NCBI RefSeq assembly: GCF_963678635.1 | Contig: NC_087070.1 | Coordinates: 34,971,109-35,035,108 of the forward strand | Origin: Symsagittifera roscoffensis | Taxonomy: Eukaryota > Xenacoelomorpha > Acoela > Convolutidae | Reading direction: 5' to 3' | DNA length: 64,000 nucleotides | Shown here: positions 21,473 to 33,949 of the stretch, one piece after another | How positions within the stretch are numbered: the stretch's first letter is position 1 | How the letters are laid out: each line of letters opens with the position of its first letter | Program-made: the position numbers and the translations under genes | Notes under the pieces: model-generated | Told to the model about the DNA's origin: nothing | What the model saw: only the letters and a program-made list of their open reading frames with translations | Databases searched by the model: none

Positions 21473-24446
21473 TATTCTTTTAACATCAATGTTATTCTTT
21501 TTAACATCATGACCGGCGGAACCGTTAACGAGCACTCCGCGCCGAGCGGATGCTCACATTAACGCCCTTAATAGCCCTAAACCGCCGGGGCGGAAGGGTA
21601 GTTCGGAACGCGGAAGCCTTCCGGATTACCGTGAATAGTTTTTTAACCTAGTTAAGACCGAAAATTCACGAACCAGGAAGGGTGGGGGGATTCGCGGTCC
21701 CGTCATCTCCTGAATGGTTTGTGACCAAAAACACTTAAAGATATATATAAAACCAAACAAAAAGTAGTATAGTACCCGAGAAAAATAAAAAACATTAAAA
21801 AAATATACGAAAAAACCAAAAACAGTAAAAAAGTAAAAAATCAGTAGAAATCATCCCCCCAGACAAGATGTGATCCGACCCCCCCGTTTGTTGTTGATAG
21901 ATATATTGTTGTTACAGGCATTTATATCAGTCAAAATCGTTACGATCAGTTTTGTAGCCCGTTAGTGAGGCTTGTACTGTAGGGTTATTTGAGCATTTAA
22001 GCACGTTATTGATAAATTGCGCTCAATCCGGAAGGGTCAGCTGATTTGCGCTCAATTCGGAAGGGTCTTGGGAGAAGACTGATGCGGCAAGCAGTACAAG
22101 GAGCAACAAGAAGAGGCTCAACGACAACAACAATCGACTGTAGGGTATCGTTAACAAGTTTTGTATCCCTTTTGGTACAAAAATTAAGATAGTAATCTGT
22201 GGGGTGCTCGACAGTGCTGCACTGTAGTGACCCTTCACCGAACTGCGAATATCTGAGTTAAGCACCTTAATTCGGATATTGAACAAACCCAGAAGGGTAT
22301 AGTATTACTATTATTATTACTTATAGAGCCTATATTAATAGTCTTATATCGTTTTTCAGTGAAAAACAACGAAAACAGACCGGTTTTTAGGGTCAAAATA
22401 GCGATATTTTGATCCCCCCACAAATCGCGATTTTTGAGATATCGATAATTTTTGAAACGGAAAAAAGCGCTAAAGTAGTGTGTTACATCGTAATTGCACT
22501 ACCATAATAGATAGAACCGGTTAAGTTTAGTTCGGAAGTGGTTGGAACTATTTTGGAACCAAAAAACCGAATTTTCGTGATTTTTGAGAAACAGAAACAC
22601 TATAAATTTAGAAAATTTTTTGAAATTTTTGAGTTAAAACAGTAAAAATAGTTGTTCGGACAACGTCCACTAGTGAATCTACAAGTTTTAAAACCCGCTA
22701 CCCGAAAGCTTTCCGGGTTCCAGAGAAATCGAACTTAACGTCTTTGATTTGGTGGATTCGTCAATCCGGAGGGGTACAGGTAGCATAATTTTTCGCAAAA
22801 TTTTTCAGCAAAAGCGTTTTAGATCGGGTCTTTTGCATTGAACTAGAAGAGTATAGGCCTTCTGAGCTCGGATCAATAATTTTTAGGTCGAAAGGACCTG
22901 ATTTGCGGAAAAAGTTAGGCGGAACCTATAAGAGAAAAATTTTTTAGAGTTTAGGAAAAAGACGTTTTGGTTAATAACTTTGGAGCTACTGGGCATATCG
23001 AGTTGATCTTGGTACCAATAGATCAGAAATTAGCTGAGCTTACTGATAGGGACAAAAGTTTTTCAGAAAAGTAAGCGTGAAAAATTTTTGAGATTGTTTT
23101 TAGCAAATTCCTCAGTTTGGAAGGGTACACCCTTCACGTTTTACAAAATTTTTTTAGAAAAGCCCTTATAACCCTACCAAAAGGTAATAGCGGTTGAATA
23201 AAGTAACTATAGGCTGTGCTAGACGAAAAGGGAAGGCTAAAGGCACAGGAAAACCTTAATCGAGCCGAAGTTAGGCGAGCGACAAGACCCTTCACCGTTA
23301 GTGTGAATTGTCAGATAAGAGGCTTAACTTCAATCCGGAAGGGTCTAGGAAAGTAGCACATACCCTTCCTAGTTAATTGAAAGAGCAAAATTGCATCGGA
23401 GAACGTATCCGGAGGGGTATAGGTTGAAAGTAAGAAATCTCCGAAAAGCTACTTTTACAAAACCGGAGGGTTCCCAATCCGGAAGGGTCAAATTTTTTTT
23501 TTTCAAGTTAAGAGGGTTCCGAATCCGGAGGGGTCTTATAGTTGCTAATTCGGAGGGGTCCAAATCCGGAGGGGTCTTATATTAACTAACTCAGAGGGGT
23601 CCCAATCCGGAGGGGTCTAGATTCTGCCAATCCGGAGGGGTATTATTTTATTAAAGAACTTAGGTGGACGAAAGAAAGACTAAAAAGTGAGAGGTATTAG
23701 GTTATTAGCACACAGGCTAGCTATCAGTGACTGCACTGGTAACTTGCCTTTCAATAAGAACCAGACCAAAACAAAACAGATCCGAACTCGGATATTCGCG
23801 ACACTAAGTCTACATTAAAAAGAGCGTGATTCATTGGTGTGGATTGTAACATAATACGTTTTTGGGAAAAGTGACTGCCCTGAGGATTTTAGTAGGTCTA
23901 GCTCGGGCAGTCCGAAGGCAGATAGGTAACACAGTACTCGGTGGGTGCAATAGCCGCCCACTTGAGAAAATTACTGCCTTCAAAGTTTTGTCTGTTTGGT
24001 GCAACACTGAGCAGGGAAAGCTTTTTCTTTAAAAGACAGGTTCGACTATTGTACTGCGACCGACTAAGAGTACATCACACATACGTTTTTTTCATAGAGT
24101 TAAATATATTTTCACTTTTCCCATAGTTTGACACTAAATATATATATTTTTTTTTTTTTTTTTTTTTAAATCAACATAAACTGTGCTTGATTGGGTAGTG
24201 AGTACACTATCTTTTAAATTGACTGATAACATCATATTGTGCTAGTTTTCAAGTCTTACCACCGATAATCGGTTAGTGTGAATAAATTTTATACAAACTG
24301 TACTCTGATAACATACAGGGATTCGTGGTCACTATTTAATAGAATCTTGTGAAAATTATTGTGTTGTGTCATTATTATTGTTAACAAAACTATAAGGTAT
24401 CTAGCAATCGGGTTAAGTATAGGCATTAATAAGTGACAAATAGAGA
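21473..24446 (+). other. E1 long non-coding leader with iterated CCGGARGGGT motifs
   Basis: About 3 kb between the recognisable terminal repeat and gag without a convincing reading frame. It contains at least a dozen copies of a motif close to AATCCGGAGGGGTC, densest at 23,330-23,650, plus a long T tract near 24,150. The rest of the 5' LTR, primer-binding site, packaging signals and any splice donor should be here. I found no clear tRNA-complementary stretch. Confidence 0.65.
23330..23645 (+). repeat. Cluster of CCGGAGGGGT motifs in the E1 leader
   Basis: Within about 315 bases, around ten instances of [A/T]ATCCGGA[A/G]GGGT or a one-base variant occur, spaced irregularly at 15-75 bases and all on the plus strand. 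Further instances lie near 21,590, 22,026, 22,056, 22,770 and 23,118, and one in the 3' LTR near 44,530. The regular core with irregular spacing resembles protein- or RNA-binding sites more than a satellite. Confidence 0.75.
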
Positions 24447-27420
24447 ATGAGTCTAGACAAGTCAAGGATACCAAAACGAGGTAATAGCTCTAGGAAATTC
24501 ATACCTGAAAAGCAAAGAAAAACGATGACCGATCCTTTTGTGGATTGGATCAAGCGATCCCGGTCCGATAAAGGGGAGACGGTTTCAGGCAGAATGGTTG
24601 AAACGAGAAGTCAGAAGACCTCAGAAGAGCGAAAAGAACTGTTAGAAGTGGAGGTCAATACGGACCATACCATGAACGACAACCAGGAAGTAAATGGACT
24701 GGAAGGGAGAGGCAGAAGGCTGGCTAGTGAATCTACTCCGGTAGAACAAGGCCATGATTTTGCCACTTCCACCGGGACATTGGATCGAGAGGAGATGTCG
24801 GAACTGTCCGACATCTCAACTGAAGTAACGGCAACTAGAAGATCTCCGACAGACAACACTATGATGGCAGGCGGAACTGGGAAACAAACAACGTCATCAT
24901 CATTCTCAGAAAGAATGAAGAACACCTTCGGAAACATCTTTCCATTCAGCATGGGAGGAGGAGCAGGAAACGACGGTGAATCCCAGGAGGAAGAGGATGA
25001 AGAGGGGCAAGGGGACTTTGGATCTCAAGTCAGCCTCAATAGTTCGATCCAGGAGAACGAGGCATACGTCGGAAGAGAGACTGGAACCATGGACAAATTT
25101 GGTGTAGTGACAACGATAAGCAAAGAGGCAAATACACCGGGCCAGTCAAAAGACTTCGCGATTAGCGGATCCTGAAATAGATAATGTGAAGACGTCGAGA
25201 CAGAGAGTCAAGGCCCGGATCTCGACCAGCACGAAGCTACCTGGGACCGACAGGGTTACACCGCCACTAGTGACGCCACTCGTGGATAACGGGGCAGCAC
25301 TAGAAGAAGCTTTAAACAACATAGTGGACATTTTAGGAGAACAAAACGAGCAGATGTCAATAAGGATGAGTGAACTAGAAAGAGCAGTTCACATTGAAAG
25401 AGAAGGTCTGCGGGAAGAAATAAACCGCAATAGACAGGAAGTTGGCAGGAGCGAAAAACGCTTGAAAGAAAGAACGGACGAGCATATGGCGAAGAACTTG
25501 TCGCGAATGACCAGAGAGGCGGAACAGCGAGAGTTACGCTTAAGAGACGACATGGAGAGGTTAAGAATTCAGCAAGAGCAGTCTCTTGGGACTCTTGACA
25601 CAAAGATAGACGCCATGATGGAGCGGCGAACTCAGGCTATCATGGATAGGTTGGACGGGCTACTAAGCAGCAAGAGAGGACCAAAAGAAGGAGAACCGAA
25701 CTCGGGAGGTCCCAGCAGGGAACCGAGGGTGAACTTCAATGAACATCAAAAGAGGAAGACGTATGGATCCACTAGAGGGAGGGGCAGTTCATCAGGCTAT
25801 GCCACAAGGGGTAATGGAGCATGGGGCCCGAACAGTAGAGCAAATTCAACGGGGAACAGACAGACCTCTAACGAACGACCAACGCAAGGCACACATGCGA
25901 CTGGGAGAAGTGATTCCGGCAACAGGGGGCATGCAAGCCCGAGGAGGAGTCATGTGGGCCAAGCGGGAAACACTCACGGTGATTCGGCTTGCAGGGATGC
26001 ACCGCACACAGAGCCTTCGACGAGGTGTGAGGACACTCAAGCAGGACACTCAAGGGATGCTACGGCAATGGCCACAGCATTTGAACCCCTAAACAGGTCT
26101 TTGGAGACATTCCTGACAAGGTTATCAAGAACCAATGAACGCAGTGAGAAGTCCAGAAGAGTCTTTAAGAAACCAAGATGCTACAAAGACGAATCTGATG
26201 GCTGTATTGATACCTGGATAGAGGTAATGAAGCTGCATTTCGAGGAAGAGGACTTGTCGGAGAGACAGGAATGCAGCGCGCTCACCAGCAACTTAGAAGG
26301 GACAGCCCTGAACTGTGTCATGGCCAAAAAGCAATATCAACGTGACACTGCTGAGAAAATCTTCAAATCTTGTTAAACCGTTTTGGATCAGGGGTGCAGG
26401 GGCACCAGGCGATGATGCGCTTCGAGAAACCGAGGCAACGAGAAGATGAAACGATAGACAAGTTTCTCGATGATTTGGAAATGCTGAGGAGACGAGCCAA
26501 CCGGACGAGTCAAACCGAAGGATGAACCTAGCCGTAGCCTCGAAATTTATCGATGGTGTGAAGAATGATGAACTTCGTACGATGCTAGCAACGCATTACA
26601 CACCACTATCAACCAATGCGCCAACACCGGAGGAGTTGAGGCTCAAATCAAAAGAGTATCTTTTGTTGAAACCTCCTTCGAGATCTGGATATTACAAGAA
26701 CAATTATGGCAATTTTAACAACGGACCAGCAAACCAAGGGAACAATTGGTACAAACCGAGGGATGATATGGACAAGAGACGCTCTTGTGCTAATTGCAGT
26801 TCAACGAACCATCATGTGTCAGCATGCCCAGCTTACAAACAGGAAAGCAATAGGCTTTAGCCTCGAGGACGAAGATGCGTCAGAGTTGGACCATGAGGAT
26901 TTCATGAGAGGAGTAATTGCAAAATTCGGCCCGAGGTGTTTCTTTTGCAACTTGGAAGGTCATTTTAAATCAGATTGTCCGCAATTCTGGGATGCAGTGG
27001 CAGACATTAAGCATCCAAGACATGAAGAAGCTTTGTCAGGAGTGAAAGTCAGCAAGGCTCGACTTTTGAGTGAAGCAGAGGCACGCAGAAAGGATAAACC
27101 TCAAGAGCTGGCGGCAAAGAAAATGCAAGCGGTAATAGAGGAGACACGTGAGCCGGAACCAGCAACTGCGGCTCACGACTTCAAGGTCGATTATAAGGCA
27201 GCCGCGAGGGATGCTCTAAATAGAGTGCAGCAGGAACTAGTGACGAAAGAGATCGAACAGAAAGTGAAACTTGAACTGGAGAATAAAAAACTTCAGGAGC
27301 AACTGAATACCTTCGAAGCAACGGAGTTCGAGGAAACTAAAGCACCAAGCAGTTTGAGCATGAAGCTTAATGTGATCTCCGGTCAGAGGTTCGGCATGGT
27401 GCCGCAAGGTGGCTGGACAT
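24447..27420 (+). pseudogene. E1 gag region (coiled coil, capsid, two CCHC knuckles)
   Basis: The region opens with an acidic, Ser/Thr-rich N-terminal part, then a coiled coil (about 25,290-25,660) and a Gly/Arg/Asn-rich low-complexity stretch. A capsid-like block (about 26,140-26,660) follows with FKKPRCYKDESDG and CSALTSNLEGTALNC, typical of Ty3/gypsy capsids. Two zinc knuckles of form C-x2-C-x4-H-x4-C are present: CANCSSTNHHVSAC (near 26,790) and CFFCNLEGHFKSDC (near 26,940). It would package element RNA in cytoplasmic particles. A second coiled coil lies near 27,180-27,320. Fossil, broken. Confidence 0.8.
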
Positions 27421-28150
27421 CAGGTGATCAGAAATCTGAGTGAACCATCCGAGTTCACTTTGATGCATTTGGACACATATGCAGATTATCTGAGGCAGGT
27501 GGAGCCACGCACCGAGTCGAGAGCTGTGCGAGCACTACTAACGACGGGTGGCCCTCGCATGAAGAAACTTCATGGACGCTACCTAGAGGTCTATGGGCCG
27601 TATCAAGTGATGCTGAACCTGGATGGAATCAGTATCTACACCAGGACTTATGTAACAACAGATGATGACCAAATGGGGCAGATCTATTTGGGTGAGGAGG
27701 AACTCAAAGTCCGCAGGGTAGGCCATGACGCCATGATGGAACAAGACGCAGTACACATTGGGTATGAAGCAGATGTGACCGCACATCTGCTCGACACCAA
27801 CGGAACAAAACTCGGAGTCACAGGGCTTCTGGACACAGGAGCGGTAGTGAGTGTGATGCCGATAAAAACTTGGGAAAGAGTGGGCTTCACGCGGGAAGAT
27901 CTAATTCCAACGAATCTCCGACTGGCCGCCGCCAATCGAGGAGCTATCTACGTGGCCGGAAGAACACCAATAACGGTCCTCCACATGGGAGGACGGGATC
28001 TTTGGATGAGCTTCCTGGTAGTAGAGAATCTGGACGACGCCGACCAATTCATCTTGGGCAGAGATTTTGTCAGGAATTTTGACGTGATGATTGACTTGAA
28101 CAACGGTCTGATACGGATTAGAAACCCGGACCGGAAGTATGTTAAGAAAC
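27410..28150 (+). pseudogene. E1 protease region
   Basis: The aspartic protease core is visible as GLLDTGAVVSVMP near 27,826, followed about 75 residues later by FILGRDF (the flap-distal hydrophobic-hydrophobic-Gly motif of retropepsins) near 28,050. It matures Gag and Pol in the family. The upstream ~130 residues are conserved-looking but not a domain I can name. Confidence 0.8.
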
Positions 28151-28689
28151 CAATTAATAGGATAATAACAGACGAAAACAAGGTACCAATTTTTTTGGAT
28201 AGGAAAGTAAAATTACAACCAGGACAGGCTGTAGTAGCAATTTTTAGAATGAGAAATTTGAATTCGTTAAGTGATAGTAAACAGGTTTGCTTAGTACCGA
28301 ATCCAAATAGTCAGAGTTCGGTGATTTTAGGCCGGAGCTTCTCGGTAACGCGAAACGGACTGTGTGTCAGTGTGTTGTTGAACACACTGGACACCACGGT
28401 TTCAATCCAGCGTGGAAAGAAGCTTGGCTACGCTTTGCCGATGAGGACCGACTATGAGGAGACACAAAATTTGAAGAAATATAGTGTGAAAGACTGTACT
28501 TATCATGCCAATAAAGATAAAATTTTAAAGAGGATTAATGAATTAAAATCTATTCATAAATTGTTTTCAATGAAATCCGAAACGGACGACGGCTTATCAA
28601 GCTGCTCGAATTTTCCTGAACGCCCCTCGTCACATGAACTAGAATCTGACAAACCGGTTTTACCAGAGATAGAACATGTAGAAGGGAAA

Positions 28690-30100
28690 ATAGGTGAGGG
28701 AGATTTCAAAAAGTTACGGGACCTCCTAAATCGGAACGCAGATGTATTTTCAAAACATAAGGCGGATATCGGTTGCTGTATTTTCGTCGAACACGAAATC
28801 GAACTAGAAGAGGGCGCCATTCCCCATAGGGAAGGCGCAAGACGAATGACGCCACACAAATCGGAAGCGTGCCGAGCGGAGATAGAAATGTTGCTTGACT
28901 ACGACATGATAGAACCCTCGAAATCGCCATGGGCTTGCGGAGTAGTAATGGCAAAAAAAAGGGGGGCAGCTTAGATTTTGTTGCGACTTTCGTTACTTGA
29001 ACGCGGTAACGATAAAAGATGCGTACCCGATACCGCGAATAGACGAGAGCCTATCTAAGCTTGGTGATGCCAAGTTCTTCACCACATTGGACTTAGGTTC
29101 TGCCTTCTGGCAGGTCCCTCTGCGAAAGAAGGACAGAGAGAAGACCGGATTCGCGTGCGAGTTGGGATTGTACCAGTGGAAGAGGATGCCCTTCGGCTTG
29201 TGCAATGCAACGGCCAGTTTTCAAAGACTGATAGCTCAGGCTTTGACTGGAGTGACCAAGAAGTACGGGAACCTCGTGGTGTGTTACGTGGATGACGTAG
29301 TCATAGCGACACCGACCCTGGAAGACCACATTGATAGGCTCGATGAGGTCTTTGGATGCATGAAAAGAGCAGGATTAAAGTGCAAACCATCGAAATGTGA
29401 AATCCTTAGGGACTCGATTAAGTACCTAGGAAGAATGGTGGATAAGCATGGTGTGAGGCCGGACCCGGAAGCAGTGGAAGCAGTGTTGACATGGAAAGCC
29501 CCCAGAACGGACACACAGCTCCTGAGCTTCTTAGGGTTTGCCAATTACTACCGAGAATTCATAAAAGGATATGCGGACAAGGTGTACCCGATGCAGAAGC
29601 TGATGCGCAACAAAGGGAAAAAGTTCGAATGGAACGATGAGGCACAGGTTGCTTTCGAGAACATAAAGCGGGAACTGTGCGAAGCGCCAGTGCTGGGCAT
29701 GCCTACAGAAAAGGGCATGTATGTTCTCGACACAGACGCATCGGTGGTGGCCATCTCAGGAATCTTGCATCAAGAGCAAGAATGGAACGGAAGAACAGTT
29801 CTCCGTCCCATTGCATACGGCAGCAAAGTCTTGAGTGACAGAGAGATGAAATATGGCGCACCAAAAGCAGCAATGTTTGCAGTAGTCACCTTCGTGGAGA
29901 AGTACCGTGCATACTTGGGGAGCGCTCCCTTCAAGTTACGCGTGGACAACAGAGCGTTATCCTGGTTGAAGACCTACTCGATGGATCAGAGTTATATTGG
30001 TAGATGGATAGTAAGATTGGATGGCTACCATATGATAATCGAACATAGGATGCGTGATAAACACCAGAATGCTGACAGCCTCAGCAAGAAACTGAGTTCT
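28690..30100 (+). pseudogene. E1 reverse transcriptase and RNase H region
   Basis: RT motifs in order: TTLDLGSAFWQVPL (motif A Asp), PFGLCNATASFQRL (motif B), CYVDDVVIATP (motif C, the catalytic Asp pair near 29,290) and FLGFANYYREFIKGYA (thumb). RNase H follows with VLDTDASVVAISGILHQE (near 29,730), PIAYGSKVLSD and a C-terminal KHQNADSLSK. This order and these motifs are of Ty3/gypsy type. Confidence 0.88.
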
Positions 30101-30109
30101 ATGAAAGAT

Positions 30110-31560
30110 TGGAGCAGAAGCAGGCCAATCAGGCGGAAATAAAGGAGGGATTCTCGTTTCTGGACAAAGAAACTTATGAAGCGCTTCCCTTAACGAGATG
30201 GTTGGATAAGTCTGGACATCCAATTCCAGGGCACCCTGAGTTACCTGTAGAGAAAGCAGCCGAGATAAAGATCCTGTCCAAGGAGGACCCGGTCCCCTTG
30301 GATTTGTTGCTGCGCTCGAACCTGGTCCAGCAAGAACTCTCTCGCATGAATATAAACAGCCTCTCATTATTGGATAAAACGGTGCAAGTCACACCACAAG
30401 TGATGCGGATGCTGGGTGGATTGTTAGAAAGAGAAGTGACCAGAGATGACCCCGAGTGGACAGCTGCAGTGGCATCGCTAACAGTCAGTGAGAAAGTGAA
30501 GATCATGCCGTCCAGACGACAGCACGAAGAGAATGAGAGGGATTGTAGGACAATAGTTCAGCAACTAGTATCCTCAATACCCCAAGAGATTTTAACCAGT
30601 ACTTCTTACGTACAGAAAGAACAGGGAAGCAGCAAGCGAAAGAAAACCGTCACCTTCGTGGACCAGGATAAGGAAGGTAAAAAGGTAGAACAAAATCGGC
30701 TGCAAGACTATTTGTCCGGGGAGACGAATGATGAAAAGAACCAGCGATCACAAGATCAACACCCGGGACAAGAAAATTTGTCCGGGGAGTCTGGGATAGA
30801 CGAGCAAGTTCCTGATGAGAAACAGGACCTAGAGAACAAGGTTTTGTCAGGGGAGTTCAGATGGATGCCAAGAAGGCACAGACATGATCTGGAGGAGAGT
30901 GCAGTCTCCAGCGCAACCTCTTTGACGGATGATGATTCCCGAAACTCAGGAATGGACACCTATTCAGACAGGAACTCGAGTACGGAATCAGAACTGTCAG
31001 AACTAGCGATACACACGCTACTAGTGGAAACTCGGGCAAGGGACCTGGACAGAGAGGTGTATCAGGATCCTGACAGTGATCGCTACCTAATACCAAGCGA
31101 AAGGGTCTTTGACAACGCAGCGGATGACTTAGAGACGATAGCGGTATCGAAACGTTCGATAAGCCTGTTGCCGCAGAAAGAGGTAGTCAGGACTGATCTT
31201 CAGCCGTTTGAACAAGAAACACAACCGTTGGCGAAGATTTGTCGCGTTAAGATGGAAGAAGACACACATCAGCCCAACGAGCTGAATAGTCAGATGAGGG
31301 TCATGAAGACATACTTGAAGGCGAGATACAGACTCTCGGACCTTCTAAGAGCGCAGAGAAATGATCGCATGACAAGCAACCTGAAAAGGTGGATCGAGAA
31401 TGGTTCTCCGGATAAAGGGGACCTCGAGGAGGATAGTTATCGCATCCTGAGACAATACTTCATGCAGAAGGAAGGGAGGTTATATTTGAACAAAGACGGG
31501 ATTGGGGCTTGTAAGAGAAGAGAAGAAGACAGAGTCCTATACAAGTATAACGCGATAGTG
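30110..31560 (+). pseudogene. E1 pol linker between RNase H and integrase, unusually long
   Basis: About 450 codons of charged sequence without a recognised domain separate RNase H from the integrase zinc finger. It includes three LSGE motifs (near 30,715, 30,780 and 30,850) and Ser/Asp-rich stretches, and ends in a basic, better ordered part (KTYLKARYRLSDLLRAQ). A gap this long is uncommon in Ty3/gypsy elements. Confidence 0.6.
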
Positions 31561-31569
31561 TTACCGCAA

Positions 31570-32660
31570 CTCTATCAGACAGAACTATTATTCAGGTCAC
31601 ATGATCAGATGGGCCATCAGGGGATCGACAAAGTATATCAGAGGATCCTGAAGCGCTTTGAGTGGCCTGGGATGAAAAAGGCATGCGAGAAATGGGTAAC
31701 AGCATGTCTGTCATGCCAACAGGTCAAGGATCCAAGGAAGTTGCGATTTCCTTTACAATCGATCGAGTCGTCTGAATTCAACGAGGTGGTGCAGATAGAT
31801 CACCAAAAGATATGCATGACAGACAATGGTTATAATCAGGTGCTGGTCATGATAGATCATTTCACGAAGTATGCAGAGGCCGTGCCCTGCATAACTGCCT
31901 CGGCGGAAGAGATATATTACCACCTGATCAATACGTGGATAGCAAGACATGGTTGTCCGATGACGTTTCAATCGGATAATGGAACAGCTTTCGTAGGAGA
32001 GCTTACGAAAGAGCTTATGAGACGCTCACAGATTGCTCAGGCTCTCTCCACGACATACCACCCTCAGACGAATGGCTTAGTGGAAAGGCAGAACAGGACG
32101 TTAGTGTCGATGCTGAGAGTATATTGATCCAGGTACATGACTGATTGGGACAGATACCTTCCACAGGTGATGGGGGCATATAATAGCACGCAACACTCCA
32201 CCACTGGAGTCAGTCCACACATGATGCTTACTGGACACGAAAAGTCTTTACCCTTAACCTTCTTCTACCCAGAATATGAGGGAAAGAAAACGTCCCCACA
32301 GGTCTACGTGAGGGATGTGATCAGACGCCAACAGGAGCTGAACGATTTGTATAGACGATATACTCAGCAGGCACAGGCAAGGCAGAGGAAAAGATTCGAC
32401 AAGAAGGCAGCTGGTGCAAAGGCTTACTCGGTGGGAGACTACGTATGGGTATTCCAGAACGTTATACCACCGAAAGGGACAAAAAAGCTCCTAAAAAATG
32501 GAGGGGACCCTTCATGATTACAGAGGTGCATCAGGAGGGACGCTTTTATAGACTGTGTACTGGCCGAGCCGCACACTACAAGAATATAAAGCCTCACAAT
32601 CCATCGACAGAAGACTGGTGTATACCTGCAGACATGGAAGAAGGGGATTATCTGATGATG
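31570..32660 (+). pseudogene. E1 integrase region
   Basis: The zinc-binding HHCC module is HDQMGHQGIDKV followed by CLSCQQ. The catalytic core shows VQIDHQKI (first Asp), FQSDNGTAF (second Asp) and GLVERQNRTL (Glu). Downstream come AYNSTQHSTTG, typical of the core's end, and a GPF-type tail (GPY/F domain) near 32,500. It inserts the cDNA into the host genome. Confidence 0.88.
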
Positions 32661-33461
32661 GATCCTGCTTGTGAGGTCAATGAAAAAGGCACCAGGGAGA
32701 AGAACGATGGAAACGAAGTCGTAGAGGAAGGTACGGATACACCGCTGGACCTGGATCCAAACGAACAGATCGAAGCGGACGATGAAACCTTACCCTACGC
32801 AGAGGAAGATTGATAGGATCCCGAACAGATAGAGGTTCCCAAGAACTTGGAACCGGATCTTCCGTTCACCATACAGACTCGTCAGAAGGACGGGATGAGA
32901 CCAAGAAAGAAATACAATCCTTACGGTGACGACTTTGTAGTGGATAGGATAGATCTAAAGAAGATAGTGGAGGAAGTAGTGGGTCTAGAGGAAATAACTG
33001 TGTCACAAGACATTGACATAGTCGATGATCACGACGATGAGTGGGTTGACGACTGGTCGAAACCCGAGGTAGAATTCGACGACGAGCAACAGCAGTCATA
33101 TGAACAAGACTTGACGAACTTGCGTGTCTTAGAGTGGCTGAATGAAACGACCTCAGATCCAGAGGAGACCAGCGTCACGATTCAAGACGTAGATCGTGAA
33201 AGCATGAAATACATCAAGACCGAACGAGATGATCCTTCCTGGGCTGCCCAGGAAGGACGACTACTCATTCCAGCTTCTAACCTCGACTTGATACCCGGTA
33301 TGCGATCGACGGGGACGTCGATGGATATTTTTGTCCGGGGAGTGGGGGTAGGACTTACCCACACTGAAAACTTGATAATAAAAAAATTGAGAATAGCGAG
33401 AGAAACAGGAGACTTAGAAGCAGAGACAGGCGAAGAACCTAAGAAACCTGACATAGGGTAG
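32660..33461 (+). pseudogene. E1 acidic pol tail
   Basis: About 260 codons rich in Asp and Glu following the integrase, with conserved islands KYNPYGDDFVVDRID and MDIFVRGVGVGLTHTEN. The same islands appear in E2 (63,260-63,970, minus strand), so this tail is a true part of the family. No domain recognised. Confidence 0.65.
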
Positions 33462-33469
33462 TTGAGTCA

Positions 33470-33949
33470 TATTTTAACTTACCAAATGAATATTCAAGTA
33501 ACATAATACTAACAGACAGTGATTTCATACTCACAAACAGAACATGTGCGATAGCAATCACAGCAGACATGAGCTTTAGGACAGCGTTAGCGGCAGATTT
33601 TAAGAGAGAATACAAAAACGTGGAATTCCTTTGGAAGCAAAGACCAGGGAGAGGGGGCGTAGCAGCCTTACCTCCGGCGGCGTCGCAGATACCGGGAAAA
33701 TACTTGTGCTTCTTGGTAACGAGGGCGATGGAGAAACAGCACGTGGACCCAGAGAACCTAGTCTTGTCTTTGACGAGGCTGAGGTACTTCCTTGTCGAAA
33801 TGGACGTGGAGGAGCTCTCGCTTCCAGTGTACGATCCAAACAGAGGAAGACTGCATCCTCGGGAATTGTACGCGCTTGTACTATTGATATTCTCTGATAC
33901 GAACATACAAGTATATCTACATAAGAAACATTACTTAAGTATAGGCTGA
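33470..33949 (+). CDS. E1 macro-domain (TARG1/Poa1p-like) protein
   Basis: About 150 codons overlapping the end of pol in another frame; ATGs lie at 33,569 and possibly upstream. The order of motifs follows the OARD1/TARG1 and Poa1p branch of macro domains: a first strand TCAIAITAD, then ALAADFKREYKNVEFLWKQ, GGVAALP, KYLCFLVTRA, ENLVLSLTRLRYFLVEMDV, ELSLPVYDPNRGRLHPREL and a final SDTNIQVYLHKK. Family members bind ADP-ribose and some remove it from proteins or from ADP-ribose-1''-phosphate. Whether this one does cannot be told by eye. E2 encodes a close relative (62,685-63,242), arguing for a kept function, for example against host ADP-ribosylation. That role is inference. Confidence 0.72.
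   Translation, partial: YFNLPNEYSSNIILTDSDFILTNRTCAIAITADMSFRTALAADFKREYKNVEFLWKQRPGRGGVAALPPAASQIPGKYLCFLVTRAMEKQHVDPENLVLSLTRLRYFLVEMDVEELSLPVYDPNRGRLHPRELYALVLLIFSDTNIQVYLHKKHYLSIG

Noticed and set aside
23369-23585. Open frames on both strands in the E1 leader
   Set aside because: Produced by the iterated CCGGAGGGGT motif; no codon-like pattern or relatives.
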